A stretch of DNA of 64,000 bases from Roseovarius mucosus (GCF_002080415.1 NZ_CP020474.1:2431501-2495500), one strand, 5' to 3'. Positions 31,958-41,596 are shown, counted from the first letter of the stretch. Program-made: numbers and translations. Notes: generated from the sequence alone by a model not told the origin.

Positions 31958-34156
31958 ATGACTGATTTCACAATTCAAAAACACGCCGATGGTGTCGCGA
32001 TCATCACCTGGGACACGCAGGGCAAGTCGATGAACGTGATGAACGCGCAAGGGTTTCTCGACCTTGAGGCGCTGATTGATGACGCGCTTGCGGATGATGC
32101 CGTCAAGGGCGTGATCCTCACCTCGGGCAAGCCGGGCTCGTTTGCGGGCGGTATGGACCTCAATATCATTGCCAAGATGCGCGATGACGCGGGCGACAAC
32201 CCTGCAAAGGGGCTTTTTGACGGGGTGATGGGGATGCACGCCATCCTGCGCAAGATCGAGCGCGCGGGCATGGACCCCAAGACCAACAAGGGTGGCAAGC
32301 CGATTGCGGCGGCGCTGCCTGGCACGGCACTTGGCATCGGGCTTGAGATTCCGCTCGCCTGCCACCGGATCTTTGCCGCTGACAATCCGTCTGCCAAGAT
32401 TGGCCTGCCCGAGATCATGGTGGGGATTTTTCCCGGGGCGGGTGGCACTACGCGGCTTGTGCGCAAGCTGGGCGCGATGGCCGCCTCGCCGCTCCTGCTC
32501 GAGGGCAAGCTCAACGACCCGAAAAAAGCCAAAGCCGCCGGTGTGGTGGATGAGGTGGTGCCCGCCGATCACCTGATCGAAAAGGCCCGCGAATGGGTGC
32601 TGAGCAATCCCGAAATCGTCAAACCCTGGGATGACAAGGGCTATAAAATGCCCGGCGGCGCGCCCTATCACCCGGCGGGCTTCATGACCTTTGTCGGGGC
32701 CTCTGCCATGGTCAATGGCAAGACCCAAGGTGCGTTTCCGGCGGCCAAGGCGCTGCTCTCTGCGGTTTATGAAGGCGCGCTCGTGCCCTTTGACACCGCT
32801 CTCAAGATCGAGGCGCGCTGGTTCGTCAATGTGCTGATGAACCCCTCGTCCAGTGCGATGATCCGCTCGCTCTTCATCAACAAGGAAGCGTTGGAAAAGG
32901 GTGCCAACCGCCCCGATGTGCCCGATCAGCGCGTGAAGAAAGTTGGCGTCATGGGGGCCGGCATGATGGGCGCGGGCATCGCGCTTGTCTCTGCCATGGC
33001 GGGCATGCAAGTGGTCCTGATCGACCAGAAACAGGAGGCCGCGGACAAGGGCAAATCCTACACCGCCGATTTCATGGATCAGGGGATCAAGCGCGGCAAG
33101 GCCACAGCCGAGAAGAAGGCGGCGACGCTTGATCTTATCACCGCCACTACGGATTACGCAGCGCTCAAAGGGTGCGATTTGATCATCGAGGCGGTGTTCG
33201 AGGACCCTGCCGTCAAGGCCGCAGTCACCAAAGAGGTGCTCAAGGTTGTGGGTGAGGACTGTATCTTTGCCACCAACACCTCGACCCTGCCGATTTCGGA
33301 ACTGGCCAAGGCATCTGACAACGCTGAGAATTTCATTGGCATCCATTTCTTCTCGCCGGTGGAAAAGATGATGCTGGTCGAGATCATCAAAGGTCAGAAA
33401 ACCGGCCCCCGCGCCGTCGCCAAGGCGCTCGACTATGTCCGGCAAATCCGCAAGACGCCGATCGTGGTCAATGATGCCCGCTTCTTTTACTGCAACCGCT
33501 GCATCATTCCCTATATCAACGAGGGTCTACGCATGGTGGCCGAAGGTGTGGTCCCCGCGCTTATCGACAATGCCGCGCGGCAGCTTGGCTTTCCGGTGGG
33601 GCCGCTGCAACTGGTCGATGAGACCTCGATTGATCTGGGTGCCAAGATCGCCCGCGCCACCAAGGCCGCGATGGGCGACGCCTATCCGGATGCCGCCGTG
33701 GATGAGGTCATCTTTTACATGGAGGGCGAGGGGCGTCTGGGGCGCAAATCCAAGGCTGGCTTCTTTGACTATGACGACAAGGGCAAGCGTCTTGGGTATT
33801 GGCCGGGGCTGGCCGCCCAATACCCCCGCGCCGCCGAACAGCCTGACCTGCACGAGGTTCAGCAGCGTTTGATGTTCGCTCAGGTGCTCGAAGCGGTCCG
33901 CGCGCTTGAGGAGGGTGTTCTTGAGGACATCCGCGAAGGCGATGTGGGGGCGATCCTCGCTTGGGGTTTTGCGCCGTGGTCGGGCGGACCGTTTGCTTGG
34001 CTCGACATCATTGGCACGCCCTATGCCGCAGAGCGGTGCGATCAGTTGGCCGAGCAATTCGGCCCGCGTTTCGCAACCCCCAAATTGCTGCGTGAGATGG
34101 CCGACAAGACCCAGAGTTTCTATGGGCGCTTTGGTGGACAGGCGGCGGCAGCCTGA
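31958..34156 (+). CDS. fadJ: Bifunctional enoyl-CoA hydratase/3-hydroxyacyl-CoA dehydrogenase
   Basis: A 732-residue fusion enzyme for steps two and three of beta-oxidation. The N-terminal crotonase domain (about 1-190) has GKPGSFAGGMDLN and the active-site Glu-rich IGLPEIMVGIFPGAGG. The dehydrogenase part starts at about 325 with VGVMGAGMMGAGIA (NAD site), then ATNTSTLPISEL, FIGIHFFSPVEKMMLVEII and a C-terminal domain repeat ending in SFYGRF. It is last in the operon and a strong terminator follows at 34167. It would work with the FadA encoded just upstream. Confidence 0.94.
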   Translation: MTDFTIQKHADGVAIITWDTQGKSMNVMNAQGFLDLEALIDDALADDAVKGVILTSGKPGSFAGGMDLNIIAKMRDDAGDNPAKGLFDGVMGMHAILRKIERAGMDPKTNKGGKPIAAALPGTALGIGLEIPLACHRIFAADNPSAKIGLPEIMVGIFPGAGGTTRLVRKLGAMAASPLLLEGKLNDPKKAKAAGVVDEVVPADHLIEKAREWVLSNPEIVKPWDDKGYKMPGGAPYHPAGFMTFVGASAMVNGKTQGAFPAAKALLSAVYEGALVPFDTALKIEARWFVNVLMNPSSSAMIRSLFINKEALEKGANRPDVPDQRVKKVGVMGAGMMGAGIALVSAMAGMQVVLIDQKQEAADKGKSYTADFMDQGIKRGKATAEKKAATLDLITATTDYAALKGCDLIIEAVFEDPAVKAAVTKEVLKVVGEDCIFATNTSTLPISELAKASDNAENFIGIHFFSPVEKMMLVEIIKGQKTGPRAVAKALDYVRQIRKTPIVVNDARFFYCNRCIIPYINEGLRMVAEGVVPALIDNAARQLGFPVGPLQLVDETSIDLGAKIARATKAAMGDAYPDAAVDEVIFYMEGEGRLGRKSKAGFFDYDDKGKRLGYWPGLAAQYPRAAEQPDLHEVQQRLMFAQVLEAVRALEEGVLEDIREGDVGAILAWGFAPWSGGPFAWLDIIGTPYAAERCDQLAEQFGPRFATPKLLREMADKTQSFYGRFGGQAAAA

Positions 34157-34166
34157 CCATAACAAA

Positions 34167-34202
34167 AAGCCCGGCGCGCCTTGTTCGAGCGCGCCGGGCT
34201 TC
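34167..34202 (+). terminator. Terminator of the beta-oxidation operon
   Basis: AAGCCCGGCGCGC pairs with GCGCGCCGGGCTT around an 8-10-nt loop, 10 bp after the fadJ stop. A TCTTCTT run follows on the plus strand, and AAAAA precedes the stem, so it can also serve the convergent carbonic anhydrase gene. Confidence 0.9.
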
Positions 34203-34220
34203 TTCTTGGATCAAATACTC
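34201..34220 (-). repeat. Degenerate copy of the roseobacter intergenic repeat
   Basis: TCTTCTTGGATCAAATACTC matches the inverted motif at 30028 in its TCTTG...AAATACTC parts with a few differences. It directly follows the fadJ terminator stem. Confidence 0.4.
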
Positions 34221-34268
34221 ATAATCTTTTCTTTGGCTGATCCCAGAGAGGCGCACAAGGCTATGCGC

Positions 34269-34919
34269 TCAGAGTGGCACAAAGGCATCCTGATTGCCGC
34301 TATATTGCTCCAGTGCACCAGAACCTATTTCGTGCCAGAGCCCATGCAGCGTCAGCGCGCCCTCTGACACGGCTTTGGCGACAAACGGAAACGTCATCAG
34401 GTTCTCAAGCGAGATCACCACCGCCTGCTTTTCCAGCGCATTCATCTGGGCATCGGCGTCAGCCATATCCTTGACCCGCTCATAGCCTGGCCGCAGGATA
34501 TCAAGCCACCGACCGACAAAGCTGGTCTGCTTGTCCAGTTCCGGCGCATGGCCCGAGCACATATCAAGACATCCCTTGACCCCGCCGCAGGCGGAATGAC
34601 CAATCACGATCACATGCGCCACCTTGAGCGCTGTCACCGCATATTCCACAGCCGCCGAAGTGCCGTGCTGCGCACCATCACTCACATAGGGCGGGACAAG
34701 GTTGGCGATATTGCGATGAATAAAGAACTCTCCCTGATCTGCGCCAAAGATCGAGGTCACGTGCACCCGGCTGTCACAACACGAAATCACCATGGCGCGC
34801 GGGTGCTGACCCTGCTGCGCCAGATGCCGATACCACGACTGGTTCTCGGTATAGCTTGTGGCCTTCCAGCCATGAAAGCGGTGCACCAGATAAGCGGGCA
34901 GGGGGCGGGCGTGTTCCAT
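34269..34919 (-). CDS. Beta-class carbonic anhydrase
   Basis: A 216-residue zinc enzyme interconverting CO2 and bicarbonate. The zinc ligands and catalytic dyad are in ISCCDSRVHV (CxDxR) and VIGHSACGGVKGC (HxxC). The gene begins at ATG 34919, behind GGGAGAG; a longer frame reaches to 35006 without similarity. It stands as a single gene, convergent with the beta-oxidation operon and divergent from the 35078 gene. Cyanate- or urea-related genes are absent nearby. Confidence 0.93.
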   Translation of the reverse strand: MEHARPLPAYLVHRFHGWKATSYTENQSWYRHLAQQGQHPRAMVISCCDSRVHVTSIFGADQGEFFIHRNIANLVPPYVSDGAQHGTSAAVEYAVTALKVAHVIVIGHSACGGVKGCLDMCSGHAPELDKQTSFVGRWLDILRPGYERVKDMADADAQMNALEKQAVVISLENLMTFPFVAKAVSEGALTLHGLWHEIGSGALEQYSGNQDAFVPL

Positions 34920-35077
34920 GGTCTCTCCCGGGGTTTGGGCAATCGACTGGTCAATAGTCGGGATTCGCCTCGAATTCGAGGGACAATTTGCGCTGCCGGA
35001 AACCATTTGGGAACCGCGACAATGTCATTCTGCCCGCGCCGTGGGGGCAGAGTGAACATGACAACGTGGGTGAGAAT

Positions 35078-35458
35078 GTGGAACAGGTGACATTGCTGAA
35101 ACAACAAGAGCAGGTGCGGCTCGACGCGTATCGGCTTGCGGCCCTCTATTTGCAACTGGGCGATAGGAATGCCGAGGATGTCGTGTGCCGTGCGCTTGAG
35201 GAACTGGCGGCGCGGCTCACGCATGCTGAGCGGCTTTACCGCGAGGGGCAAATGGCCGATCTGCGTAAATGTGTGCGTAGCCTGATCGCAATTGCGGATC
35301 AAATCGGCATGCTGCATCTGGCACGGGTGGCGGGGGATGTGACGGGTTCTATCGATGCGGGCGATGCCAACGCACTTGCCGCGACCTTTGCACGGCTTTT
35401 GCGGATTGGCGAAGGCTCGCTCTGCGAAATCTGGGATATGGCGGACCCGCTCAATTAG
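35078..35458 (+). CDS. Conserved helical protein of unknown function
   Basis: A 126-residue, all-helical protein if started at GTG 35078 (VEQVTLLKQQEQVRLDAYRL); an in-frame start at 34988 would add 30 residues of poor quality, so the start is uncertain. Stretches such as AEDVVCRALEELAARLTHAERLYREG and SLIAIADQIGMLHLARVAGDV suggest a four-helix bundle. It precedes the M17 aminopeptidase gene by 79 bp on the same strand. I do not recognise a function. Confidence 0.6.
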   Translation: MEQVTLLKQQEQVRLDAYRLAALYLQLGDRNAEDVVCRALEELAARLTHAERLYREGQMADLRKCVRSLIAIADQIGMLHLARVAGDVTGSIDAGDANALAATFARLLRIGEGSLCEIWDMADPLN

Positions 35459-35537
35459 CGGGATCAATTGACGGGTTGCAGGCGGCGTAATCGTGGCTAG
35501 GCTGGCGCGCAATACTCCTGCCAAAAGGTCTGCCAGA

Positions 35538-36917
35538 ATGAGCCTCAGATTCGCTGCTCCCGACACGCCCGCCCTGCCGCTGCATCTTGTAGCTGAGGAG
35601 GCCCTTGAGGGGTGGCTTACAGGGCAAGCGCCCGAAGTTGCGGCATGGGTGCGCGCCATGGGGTTCACGGGTGCCCTTGGGCGCGTGCTGGTTGTGCCCG
35701 ATGCGGCGGGTGGGATTGCCATGGGTTTGGGCGGTTACGGATCGGCGACGTCGCGCGCACGGGGGCGGTTTCATCTTGCCGGGATTGCCGCGGCCTTGCC
35801 TGCGGGCACCTACCGCGTTGCAGGCCTGCCCGAGGATCAGGCCGAGACCGAGGCGCTTGGCTGGCTCTTGTCGCACTATGCCTATGAGCGCTATCGCGAC
35901 CAATCCCCGGCCAAGGCAAGGCTTGTTGCGCCCGAAGGCGTCGATGCGGCACGGTTGGAAATCATCGCGGCGGGCGAGGCGCTGACCCGCGACCTCATCA
36001 ATACCCCCGCGAATGATCTTGGCCCCGATGCGCTTGAGGCGGCATGTGCCGCCATCGCCGATCAGCAGGGCGCGCGCGTGACCTGCGTGCGGGGCGAAGA
36101 TCTGCTCGCGCAGAACTTTCCGCTGATCCACACGGTTGGGCGCGCCTCGGCTGTGGCCCCGCGCCTCATGGACATGCGGTGGGGGCAGAGTGGCCCGAAA
36201 CTGACACTGGTGGGCAAAGGCGTTTGTTTCGACACGGGCGGGCTCAATCTCAAACCCGGCTCTTCCATGGGCCTGATGAAAAAGGACATGGGCGGGGCTG
36301 CTACGGTGCTGGGGCTGGCGCATATGATCATGGCGCTCGGTTTGCCGGTGCAGTTGCGTGTGCTCATTCCGGCGGTGGAAAACGCGGTTGCGGGCAATGC
36401 CTTTCGCCCCGGCGATATCCTGACCGCGCGCAATGGTCTGACGGTCGAGGTCAACAACACCGATGCCGAGGGTCGATTGGTGCTGGCGGACGCGCTATCC
36501 TATGGGGCCGAGGATGCACCCGATCTGATGATCTCCATGGCCACCCTCACCGGGGCAGCGCGCGTGGCGCTTGGGCCGGACCTTGCGCCCTATTACACTG
36601 ACGATACTCGCTTTGCCGGGGCACTCGAGGCCGCCGCCGCGCGCGTGGCCGATCCGGTTTGGCGTCTGCCGTTTCATACGCCTTATGAGGCGATGATCGA
36701 GCCGGGCATCGCCGATCTCGACAATGCGCCCTCGGGCGGATTTGCAGGCTCGATCACCGCTGCGCTCTTTCTGCGCCGCTTTGCGGGTGGGCTGAACTAC
36801 AGCCATTTCGACATCTACGGCTGGACGCCCTCCGCCGCCCCCGCACGCCCCAAGGGTGGTGTCGGCATGGGCGCGCGTGCGCTTTTGGAGGCGCTGCCAG
36901 AGGTGCTGGGGCTGTGA
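35538..36917 (+). CDS. M17 leucyl aminopeptidase family protein
   Basis: A 459-residue cytosolic metallopeptidase of the PepA/PepB family with two metal ions. The metal and catalytic residues lie in VGKGVCFDTGGLNLKPGSSMGLMKKDMGGAA and the family signature NTDAEGRLVLADAL. ATG 35538 is used; a longer frame begins at 35493 but the conserved region starts later. The stop overlaps the GTG start of an NlpC/P60 gene, an arrangement conserved in many alphaproteobacteria. It probably trims peptides, perhaps including muropeptide fragments. Confidence 0.92.
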   Translation: MSLRFAAPDTPALPLHLVAEEALEGWLTGQAPEVAAWVRAMGFTGALGRVLVVPDAAGGIAMGLGGYGSATSRARGRFHLAGIAAALPAGTYRVAGLPEDQAETEALGWLLSHYAYERYRDQSPAKARLVAPEGVDAARLEIIAAGEALTRDLINTPANDLGPDALEAACAAIADQQGARVTCVRGEDLLAQNFPLIHTVGRASAVAPRLMDMRWGQSGPKLTLVGKGVCFDTGGLNLKPGSSMGLMKKDMGGAATVLGLAHMIMALGLPVQLRVLIPAVENAVAGNAFRPGDILTARNGLTVEVNNTDAEGRLVLADALSYGAEDAPDLMISMATLTGAARVALGPDLAPYYTDDTRFAGALEAAAARVADPVWRLPFHTPYEAMIEPGIADLDNAPSGGFAGSITAALFLRRFAGGLNYSHFDIYGWTPSAAPARPKGGVGMGARALLEALPEVLGL

Positions 36918-37663
36918 CCACACCCTGCTTGATTGCCTTGCCTCTCGTTGACCTATTGCGCGGCCCCGACGGCCCGCGCGATCGACAACTTCTGATGGGT
37001 GAGGGTGTCACGGTGCAGTCGATCGCTGATGAATGGGCAGAGGTTACAGCCATCCGCGACGGCTATTCGGGTTTTGTGCCTGACTCGGCGCTGACTGAGG
37101 GGACAGTTACCCACCGCGTCAGCGCCCGCGCCACGCATCTTTATCCCGCGCCGGATTTCAAGACCCGCGAGCGCTTCAGCCTTAGCCATGGTGCGCGGCT
37201 TCAGGTGCTTTCCCAACAAGGCCGATTTGCCGAAACGCCGCAGGGATACGTCCCGCACGCCCATCTGTCATCGCTGGACGTGCTCGACACTGATCCTGTC
37301 ACCGTCGCCGAAACCCTGCTGGGCACGCCCTATCTCTGGGGTGGAAATTCCAGCTTTGGAATTGATTGTTCGGGGTTGGTGCAGGCGGGGTGTCTTGCGT
37401 GTGGCATTGCCTGCCCGGGCGACAGCGGACCGCAAGAGCGCAGCCTTGGCGCGCCTTTGTCTGAATCCGCCCCCCTCCAACGCGGCGACCTCCTCTTCTG
37501 GCGTGGTCATGTCGCATGGGTGTCTGATCCCGCCACGCTCCTCCATGCCAACGCGCATCACATGGCCGTGGCCTATGAACCCATAGCGGATGCCATTGCC
37601 CGCATCACCGCGCAGAGGGGCGGCCCCGTCACCTCTCGCAAACGCCTGAAAGGACTGTCATGA
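36914..37663 (+). CDS. NlpC/P60 (C40) peptidase with N-terminal SH3b domains
   Basis: A 249-residue protein: two SH3-like domains (about 10-125), then a C40 peptidase domain with catalytic Cys in FGIDCSGLVQAG, His in FWRGHVAWV and the third residue in LLHANAHH. There is no signal peptide, so it acts in the cytoplasm, which favours recycling of peptidoglycan peptides (gamma-D-Glu-diamino acid cleavage). GTG 36914 overlaps the aminopeptidase stop; its own stop overlaps the next gene by 4 bp. Translational coupling to both is clear. Confidence 0.9.
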   Translation: MTTPCLIALPLVDLLRGPDGPRDRQLLMGEGVTVQSIADEWAEVTAIRDGYSGFVPDSALTEGTVTHRVSARATHLYPAPDFKTRERFSLSHGARLQVLSQQGRFAETPQGYVPHAHLSSLDVLDTDPVTVAETLLGTPYLWGGNSSFGIDCSGLVQAGCLACGIACPGDSGPQERSLGAPLSESAPLQRGDLLFWRGHVAWVSDPATLLHANAHHMAVAYEPIADAIARITAQRGGPVTSRKRLKGLS

Positions 37664-38628
37664 CCTCTGATCCCTTCTTTCACCCGATTTCGGGGTTTGA
37701 GCTGCCGCGCTTTGCCGGTGTGCCCACATTCATGCGGCTGCCCTATGTGCCCAATGGGCATGAGCGCTACAAGGATGTGCAAATTGGCCTGATCGGCGTG
37801 CCCTGGGATAGCGGCACCACCAACCGGCCCGGCCCCCGCCATGGCCCCCGCCAATTGCGCGATGCCTCGACCATGATCCGCGCGCAGCATCCGACATCCG
37901 GCATGCGCCCGTTCGAGGCGGTGAATTGCGCCGATCTGGGGGATGTGGGGCCAAACCCTGCGGATATCATCGACAGTATGCGCCGGATTTCCGAGTTCTA
38001 CGATACGGTCACCGGTGCGGGGATCATCCCGTTGACCGCAGGCGGGGATCACCTCACGACCCTGCCGGTGCTGCGGTCGCTGGCCCGCCGCGCGCCTGTG
38101 GGCATGATCCATTTCGACAGCCATACAGACCTCTATCACTCCTACTTCGGTGGCACGATGTATACTCATGGCACGCCGTTCCGTCGCGCAGTCGAAGAGG
38201 GGCTGCTTGATCCAAAACGCGTCGTGATGATCGGGTTGCGCGGCACGATGTATGACACCGAAGATCGCGATTTCGCCGCAGCTGAGGGTATCCGCCTGAT
38301 CCTGATCGAGGAATTCCACGCCCGCGGCCCTGAAGATGTGATGGCCGAGGCGCGTGAAATTGCAGGCGATGGTGACACCTACGTCAGCTATGACATCGAC
38401 TTTGTTGATCCAACCTTTGCCCCCGGCACCGGCACGCCAGAGGTGGGGGGGCCGAACAGCTATCAGGCATTGCAGGTCGTGCGCGGGCTTCACGGGGTCA
38501 ACATCATCGGCGCTGATCTGGTCGAAGTGTCGCCGCCGTTTGACGCCTCTGGCGGCACGGCATTTCTAGGCGCGTCGATCATGTTTGAGCTGCTCTGCGT
38601 CATGGCGGGGCAACACGCCGAGGGGTAA
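37660..38628 (+). CDS. Agmatinase-family ureohydrolase
   Basis: A 322-residue member of the arginase/agmatinase family. The binuclear metal residues are seen in TAGGDHLTTL, IHFDSHTDLYHSYF (DSHTD instead of the commoner DAHxD) and SYDIDFVDPTFAPGTGTPEVGG. It releases urea from a guanidino compound; agmatine, 4-guanidinobutyrate or guanidinopropionate cannot be told apart by eye. It overlaps the NlpC gene by ATGA, an unusual partner for a ureohydrolase. A speB-type role in putrescine synthesis is the default reading. Confidence 0.87.
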   Translation: MTSDPFFHPISGFELPRFAGVPTFMRLPYVPNGHERYKDVQIGLIGVPWDSGTTNRPGPRHGPRQLRDASTMIRAQHPTSGMRPFEAVNCADLGDVGPNPADIIDSMRRISEFYDTVTGAGIIPLTAGGDHLTTLPVLRSLARRAPVGMIHFDSHTDLYHSYFGGTMYTHGTPFRRAVEEGLLDPKRVVMIGLRGTMYDTEDRDFAAAEGIRLILIEEFHARGPEDVMAEAREIAGDGDTYVSYDIDFVDPTFAPGTGTPEVGGPNSYQALQVVRGLHGVNIIGADLVEVSPPFDASGGTAFLGASIMFELLCVMAGQHAEG

Positions 38629-38743
38629 GGCCCCAACAGATCACACATGACGCATGGTTTGGCGGCGCGCTCCGCCAAACCCTTTGGAATCCGTGCGCGA
38701 ATCCTATATGGGATCATATCCCAGCCCGAACCGCGACAGGCCC

Positions 38744-39922
38744 ATGACCCAAACTGCCCCCATTACACAGGATGTGCTGACCATCCCCCGCAAGCTGCCC
38801 GACGGGCCGATCAACCTGGTGGGGTTAACGCGCAATGCGCTGCGTGAGGTGCTGATCGCGCATGGCACGCCCGAAAAGCAGGCCAAGATGCGGGTCAATC
38901 AGATCTGGCAGTGGATCTATCAATGGGGTGTGCGTGATTTTCATGCCATGACCAATCTGGCCAAAGCCTATCGTGCCCAATTGGCCGAAAACTTTGTGGT
39001 GACAATCCCGGAAGTCGTGAGCAAGCAGGTCAGTGCCGATGGTACGCGCAAGTATCTGGTAAGGATCGCGGGCGGCCATGAGGTCGAGGTGGTCTATATC
39101 CCCGAAACCGATCGCGGGACGCTGTGCATTTCCTCTCAAGTGGGCTGTACGCTCACCTGTTCGTTTTGCCACACCGGCACGCAGAAACTGGTGCGCAACC
39201 TGACGGCGGGTGAGATCATCGGTCAGGTGATGCTGGCGCGCGATGACTTGAACGAATGGCCCAAACCGGGCGAGCCTGCAGGCGAGCGCCCCCGCCTTAT
39301 CAGCAACATTGTCCTGATGGGCATGGGCGAGCCGCTCTATAATTTCGACAATGTGCGCGATGCCATGAAAATCGCCATGGATGGTGAAGGGATTTCCCTG
39401 TCACGCCGTCGTATCACGCTCTCGACCTCTGGTGTTGTGCCCGAGATCGCCAAGACGGCTGAGGAAATCGGATGTTTGCTGGCTGTCAGCTTTCACGCCA
39501 CTACGGATGAGGTGCGCGATACTCTGGTGCCGATCAACAAGCGATGGAACATCGCCACGCTGCTGGACACGCTGCGCGAATATCCGCGCCTGAGCAATTC
39601 CGAGCGTATCACCTTTGAATATGTCATGCTCAAAGGTGTCAATGACAGTGATGCCGATGCCCGCCGCCTTGTTCAACTGATCAAGGGCATTCCGGCTAAG
39701 ATCAACCTTATCCCATTCAACGAGTGGCCCGGCAGCCCCTATCAACGCAGCGATTGGGAGCGGATCGAACGCTTTGCCGACATCATCTACAAGGCTGGGT
39801 ATGCCAGCCCGATCCGAACGCCCCGTGGCGAGGATATCATGGCCGCCTGCGGCCAGTTGAAATCCGCCACCGAACGCTCCCGCAAATCCCGCGCGCAGAT
39901 CGAGGCCGAGGCAGGGCTTTAG
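38744..39922 (+). CDS. rlmN: 23S rRNA (adenine-2503-C2)-methyltransferase RlmN
   Basis: A 392-residue dual-specificity radical-SAM methyltransferase that makes m2A2503 in 23S rRNA and m2A37 in some tRNAs. The radical-SAM CxxxCxxC is in [17 protein letters not shown]; other RlmN marks are [31 protein letters not shown] and, at the end, the methyl-carrying Cys in MAACGQL. ATG 38744 begins the usual [12 protein letters not shown] N-terminus; an in-frame Met 12 codons upstream is possible. It lies 4 bp before the amidoligase gene. Confidence 0.95.
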   Translation: MTQTAPITQDVLTIPRKLPDGPINLVGLTRNALREVLIAHGTPEKQAKMRVNQIWQWIYQWGVRDFHAMTNLAKAYRAQLAENFVVTIPEVVSKQVSADGTRKYLVRIAGGHEVEVVYIPETDRGTLCISSQVGCTLTCSFCHTGTQKLVRNLTAGEIIGQVMLARDDLNEWPKPGEPAGERPRLISNIVLMGMGEPLYNFDNVRDAMKIAMDGEGISLSRRRITLSTSGVVPEIAKTAEEIGCLLAVSFHATTDEVRDTLVPINKRWNIATLLDTLREYPRLSNSERITFEYVMLKGVNDSDADARRLVQLIKGIPAKINLIPFNEWPGSPYQRSDWERIERFADIIYKAGYASPIRTPRGEDIMAACGQLKSATERSRKSRAQIEAEAGL

Positions 39923-39926
39923 CCCA

Positions 39927-40880
39927 ATGACCGCCTTTGCCCCCCTGCCGCAGCCATTCAACGCTACGGGTGATCCCCGCCTTGTCGGTGTCGAAATCGA
40001 GCTTGGCGGCTTGCCGGAATCGCGCGTGGCGGACCTGTGTGCATCCAAACTGGGGGGCACGGCGCAACAGGTGGACAGCCATATCTGGCGGGTTGAGAAT
40101 AGCCAGATCGGACAGATCGACATCTATCTCGACATCTTTCTGCGCAACGCGGAACACAGCAAACTGCGCGATCTGGCGCTAGATCTGGGGCGCGAAGTGG
40201 TGCCGGTGGAAATCGTCACCAAACCGCTTGATATGGATGGCCTTGCCCGTCTTGATGATTTGCGGATGACGCTTCGGGATGCAGGGGCTTTGGGCAGCGG
40301 CGCGGGCTGGTTCTTTGGGTTTGGCCTGCATCTTAACATTGAGATGGCCAGCGATGCTGATGCCGACACGGTTCGCCCTTTGCTTGCCTATGCGCTGATC
40401 GAGGACTGGCTGCGCGCCGCCAATCCTATTGACGAGGCCCGCCGTCTCTTACCCTTTACAGACCCATACCCGATTGATTTTACCCGTGCGCTGATCGAAA
40501 TGGGGCCAGAGGCCGCGCGTGAGAGGGTGATCGGCAGCTATCTCGAACTGACGCCAAGCCGCAATCGCGGTCTTGATATGCTGCCCCTCTTTGCGCATTT
40601 CGACGCGGATCGGATCAAGGCGGCCATTTCCGACAAGACATCGGCACGCCCGACCTTTCATTTTCGTTTGCCCGACTGCCGGATAGACGAGGCCGCTTGG
40701 TCGATTGCCGATGAATGGCAACGCTGGTTGACTGTGGAACGGGTGGCCGCCGATATCGCGCTGCTCAAGCGCCTGTCGCAGGCCTGGCAGGACGATCACG
40801 GCCTGCTCACGCTGTCGCGTCAAAGCTGGGCCAATCGCGCAGGTCGTATCCTGCAATCGGCGGGGCTTGATCGAGTATGA
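39927..40880 (+). CDS. Amidoligase family protein
   Basis: A 317-residue protein of the COOH-NH2 (glutamine-synthetase-like) amidoligase family. Typical stretches are VGVEIELGG (metal-binding Glu pair) near residue 20, VPVEIVTKPLDM around 95, FGFGLHLNIEM around 135 and GSYLELTPSRNRGLDMLPLF around 205. The family joins amines to carboxylates using ATP. It overlaps the next gene, a class-I glutamine amidotransferase, by 4 bp. This pair is known from comparative genomics but its product is undefined; a gamma-glutamyl or cell-wall-related metabolite or a peptide modification is possible. Confidence 0.85.
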   Translation: MTAFAPLPQPFNATGDPRLVGVEIELGGLPESRVADLCASKLGGTAQQVDSHIWRVENSQIGQIDIYLDIFLRNAEHSKLRDLALDLGREVVPVEIVTKPLDMDGLARLDDLRMTLRDAGALGSGAGWFFGFGLHLNIEMASDADADTVRPLLAYALIEDWLRAANPIDEARRLLPFTDPYPIDFTRALIEMGPEAARERVIGSYLELTPSRNRGLDMLPLFAHFDADRIKAAISDKTSARPTFHFRLPDCRIDEAAWSIADEWQRWLTVERVAADIALLKRLSQAWQDDHGLLTLSRQSWANRAGRILQSAGLDRV

Positions 40881-41596
40881 CCGCACGCCGCCCCGTGATC
40901 GGGGTCACAGTTTCGCGCCGGTCAGGGTGGCGTATCTTTCCGCTTATCGCGCTTAATGTGTGGTTGGCGGGGGGGCGCGCCCTGCGGTGGCAAGCGGGCC
41001 GCGCGGCTGACATAGAGTCGGTGGATGGGCTCATCATCGGCGGTGGCGATGACATCTCGCCGGATCTCTATGGCGGGCGGCTGGTTAAATCCGCGCGACT
41101 AGATCCCGACCGGGACGCGCTGGAACGTGGGCTGGTCTTGGCCGCCTTTGCGCATGACAAGCCGGTTTTGGGTATCTGCCGGGGTAGTCAGATGCTCAAC
41201 ATCGCTCTTGGGGGCACATTGCATCAAGACGCGTATGAGACCTATGCCGCCAGCGATCACATTCGCACCGTGCTGCCGCGTAAGACCGTTCGGATCACCG
41301 CCGGCACCCGTCTGGCACAGCTTGCGGGCACCCAACCGATGAAGGTGAACGCCCTGCATACCCAGGCCGTTAATCGCTTGGGGGACGGTTTGCGCATCGC
41401 TGCGCGGGATAGTGCTGGCATGATTCAGGCTGTCGAGCGGGTCAAGGAACCCTTTGCCTTGGGCGTGCAATGGCACCCCGAGCATCTTTTTTATGCGCAT
41501 CGGCAAATGGGCATCTTTCGTGCGCTCATCGCAGCGGCTGCGGCGCGGCGCGATCATGCGGCGCAACTGCCCGGCGTGGATGCCGTGGCACGTTGA
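40877..41596 (+). CDS. Class-I glutamine amidotransferase-like (peptidase C26) protein
   Basis: A 239-residue GATase1 fold. The catalytic Cys is in VLGICRGSQMLNIALGG and the His-Glu pair in GVQWHPEHLF; the N-terminal oxyanion loop is IIGGGDDISPDLYGG. This is the gamma-glutamyl-GABA hydrolase (PuuD-like) branch. Translation is coupled to the amidoligase gene by ATGA. It may supply ammonia to, or hydrolyse gamma-glutamyl products of, the amidoligase. No puu genes are nearby, so polyamine catabolism as such is less likely. Confidence 0.88.
   Translation: MTARRPVIGVTVSRRSGWRIFPLIALNVWLAGGRALRWQAGRAADIESVDGLIIGGGDDISPDLYGGRLVKSARLDPDRDALERGLVLAAFAHDKPVLGICRGSQMLNIALGGTLHQDAYETYAASDHIRTVLPRKTVRITAGTRLAQLAGTQPMKVNALHTQAVNRLGDGLRIAARDSAGMIQAVERVKEPFALGVQWHPEHLFYAHRQMGIFRALIAAAAARRDHAAQLPGVDAVAR

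Noticed and set aside
31697..33445. A 582-codon open frame on the minus strand inside fadA and fadJ
   Set aside because: Both plus-strand genes show intact catalytic motifs; the antisense frame is rich in His, Arg and Asp and matches nothing.
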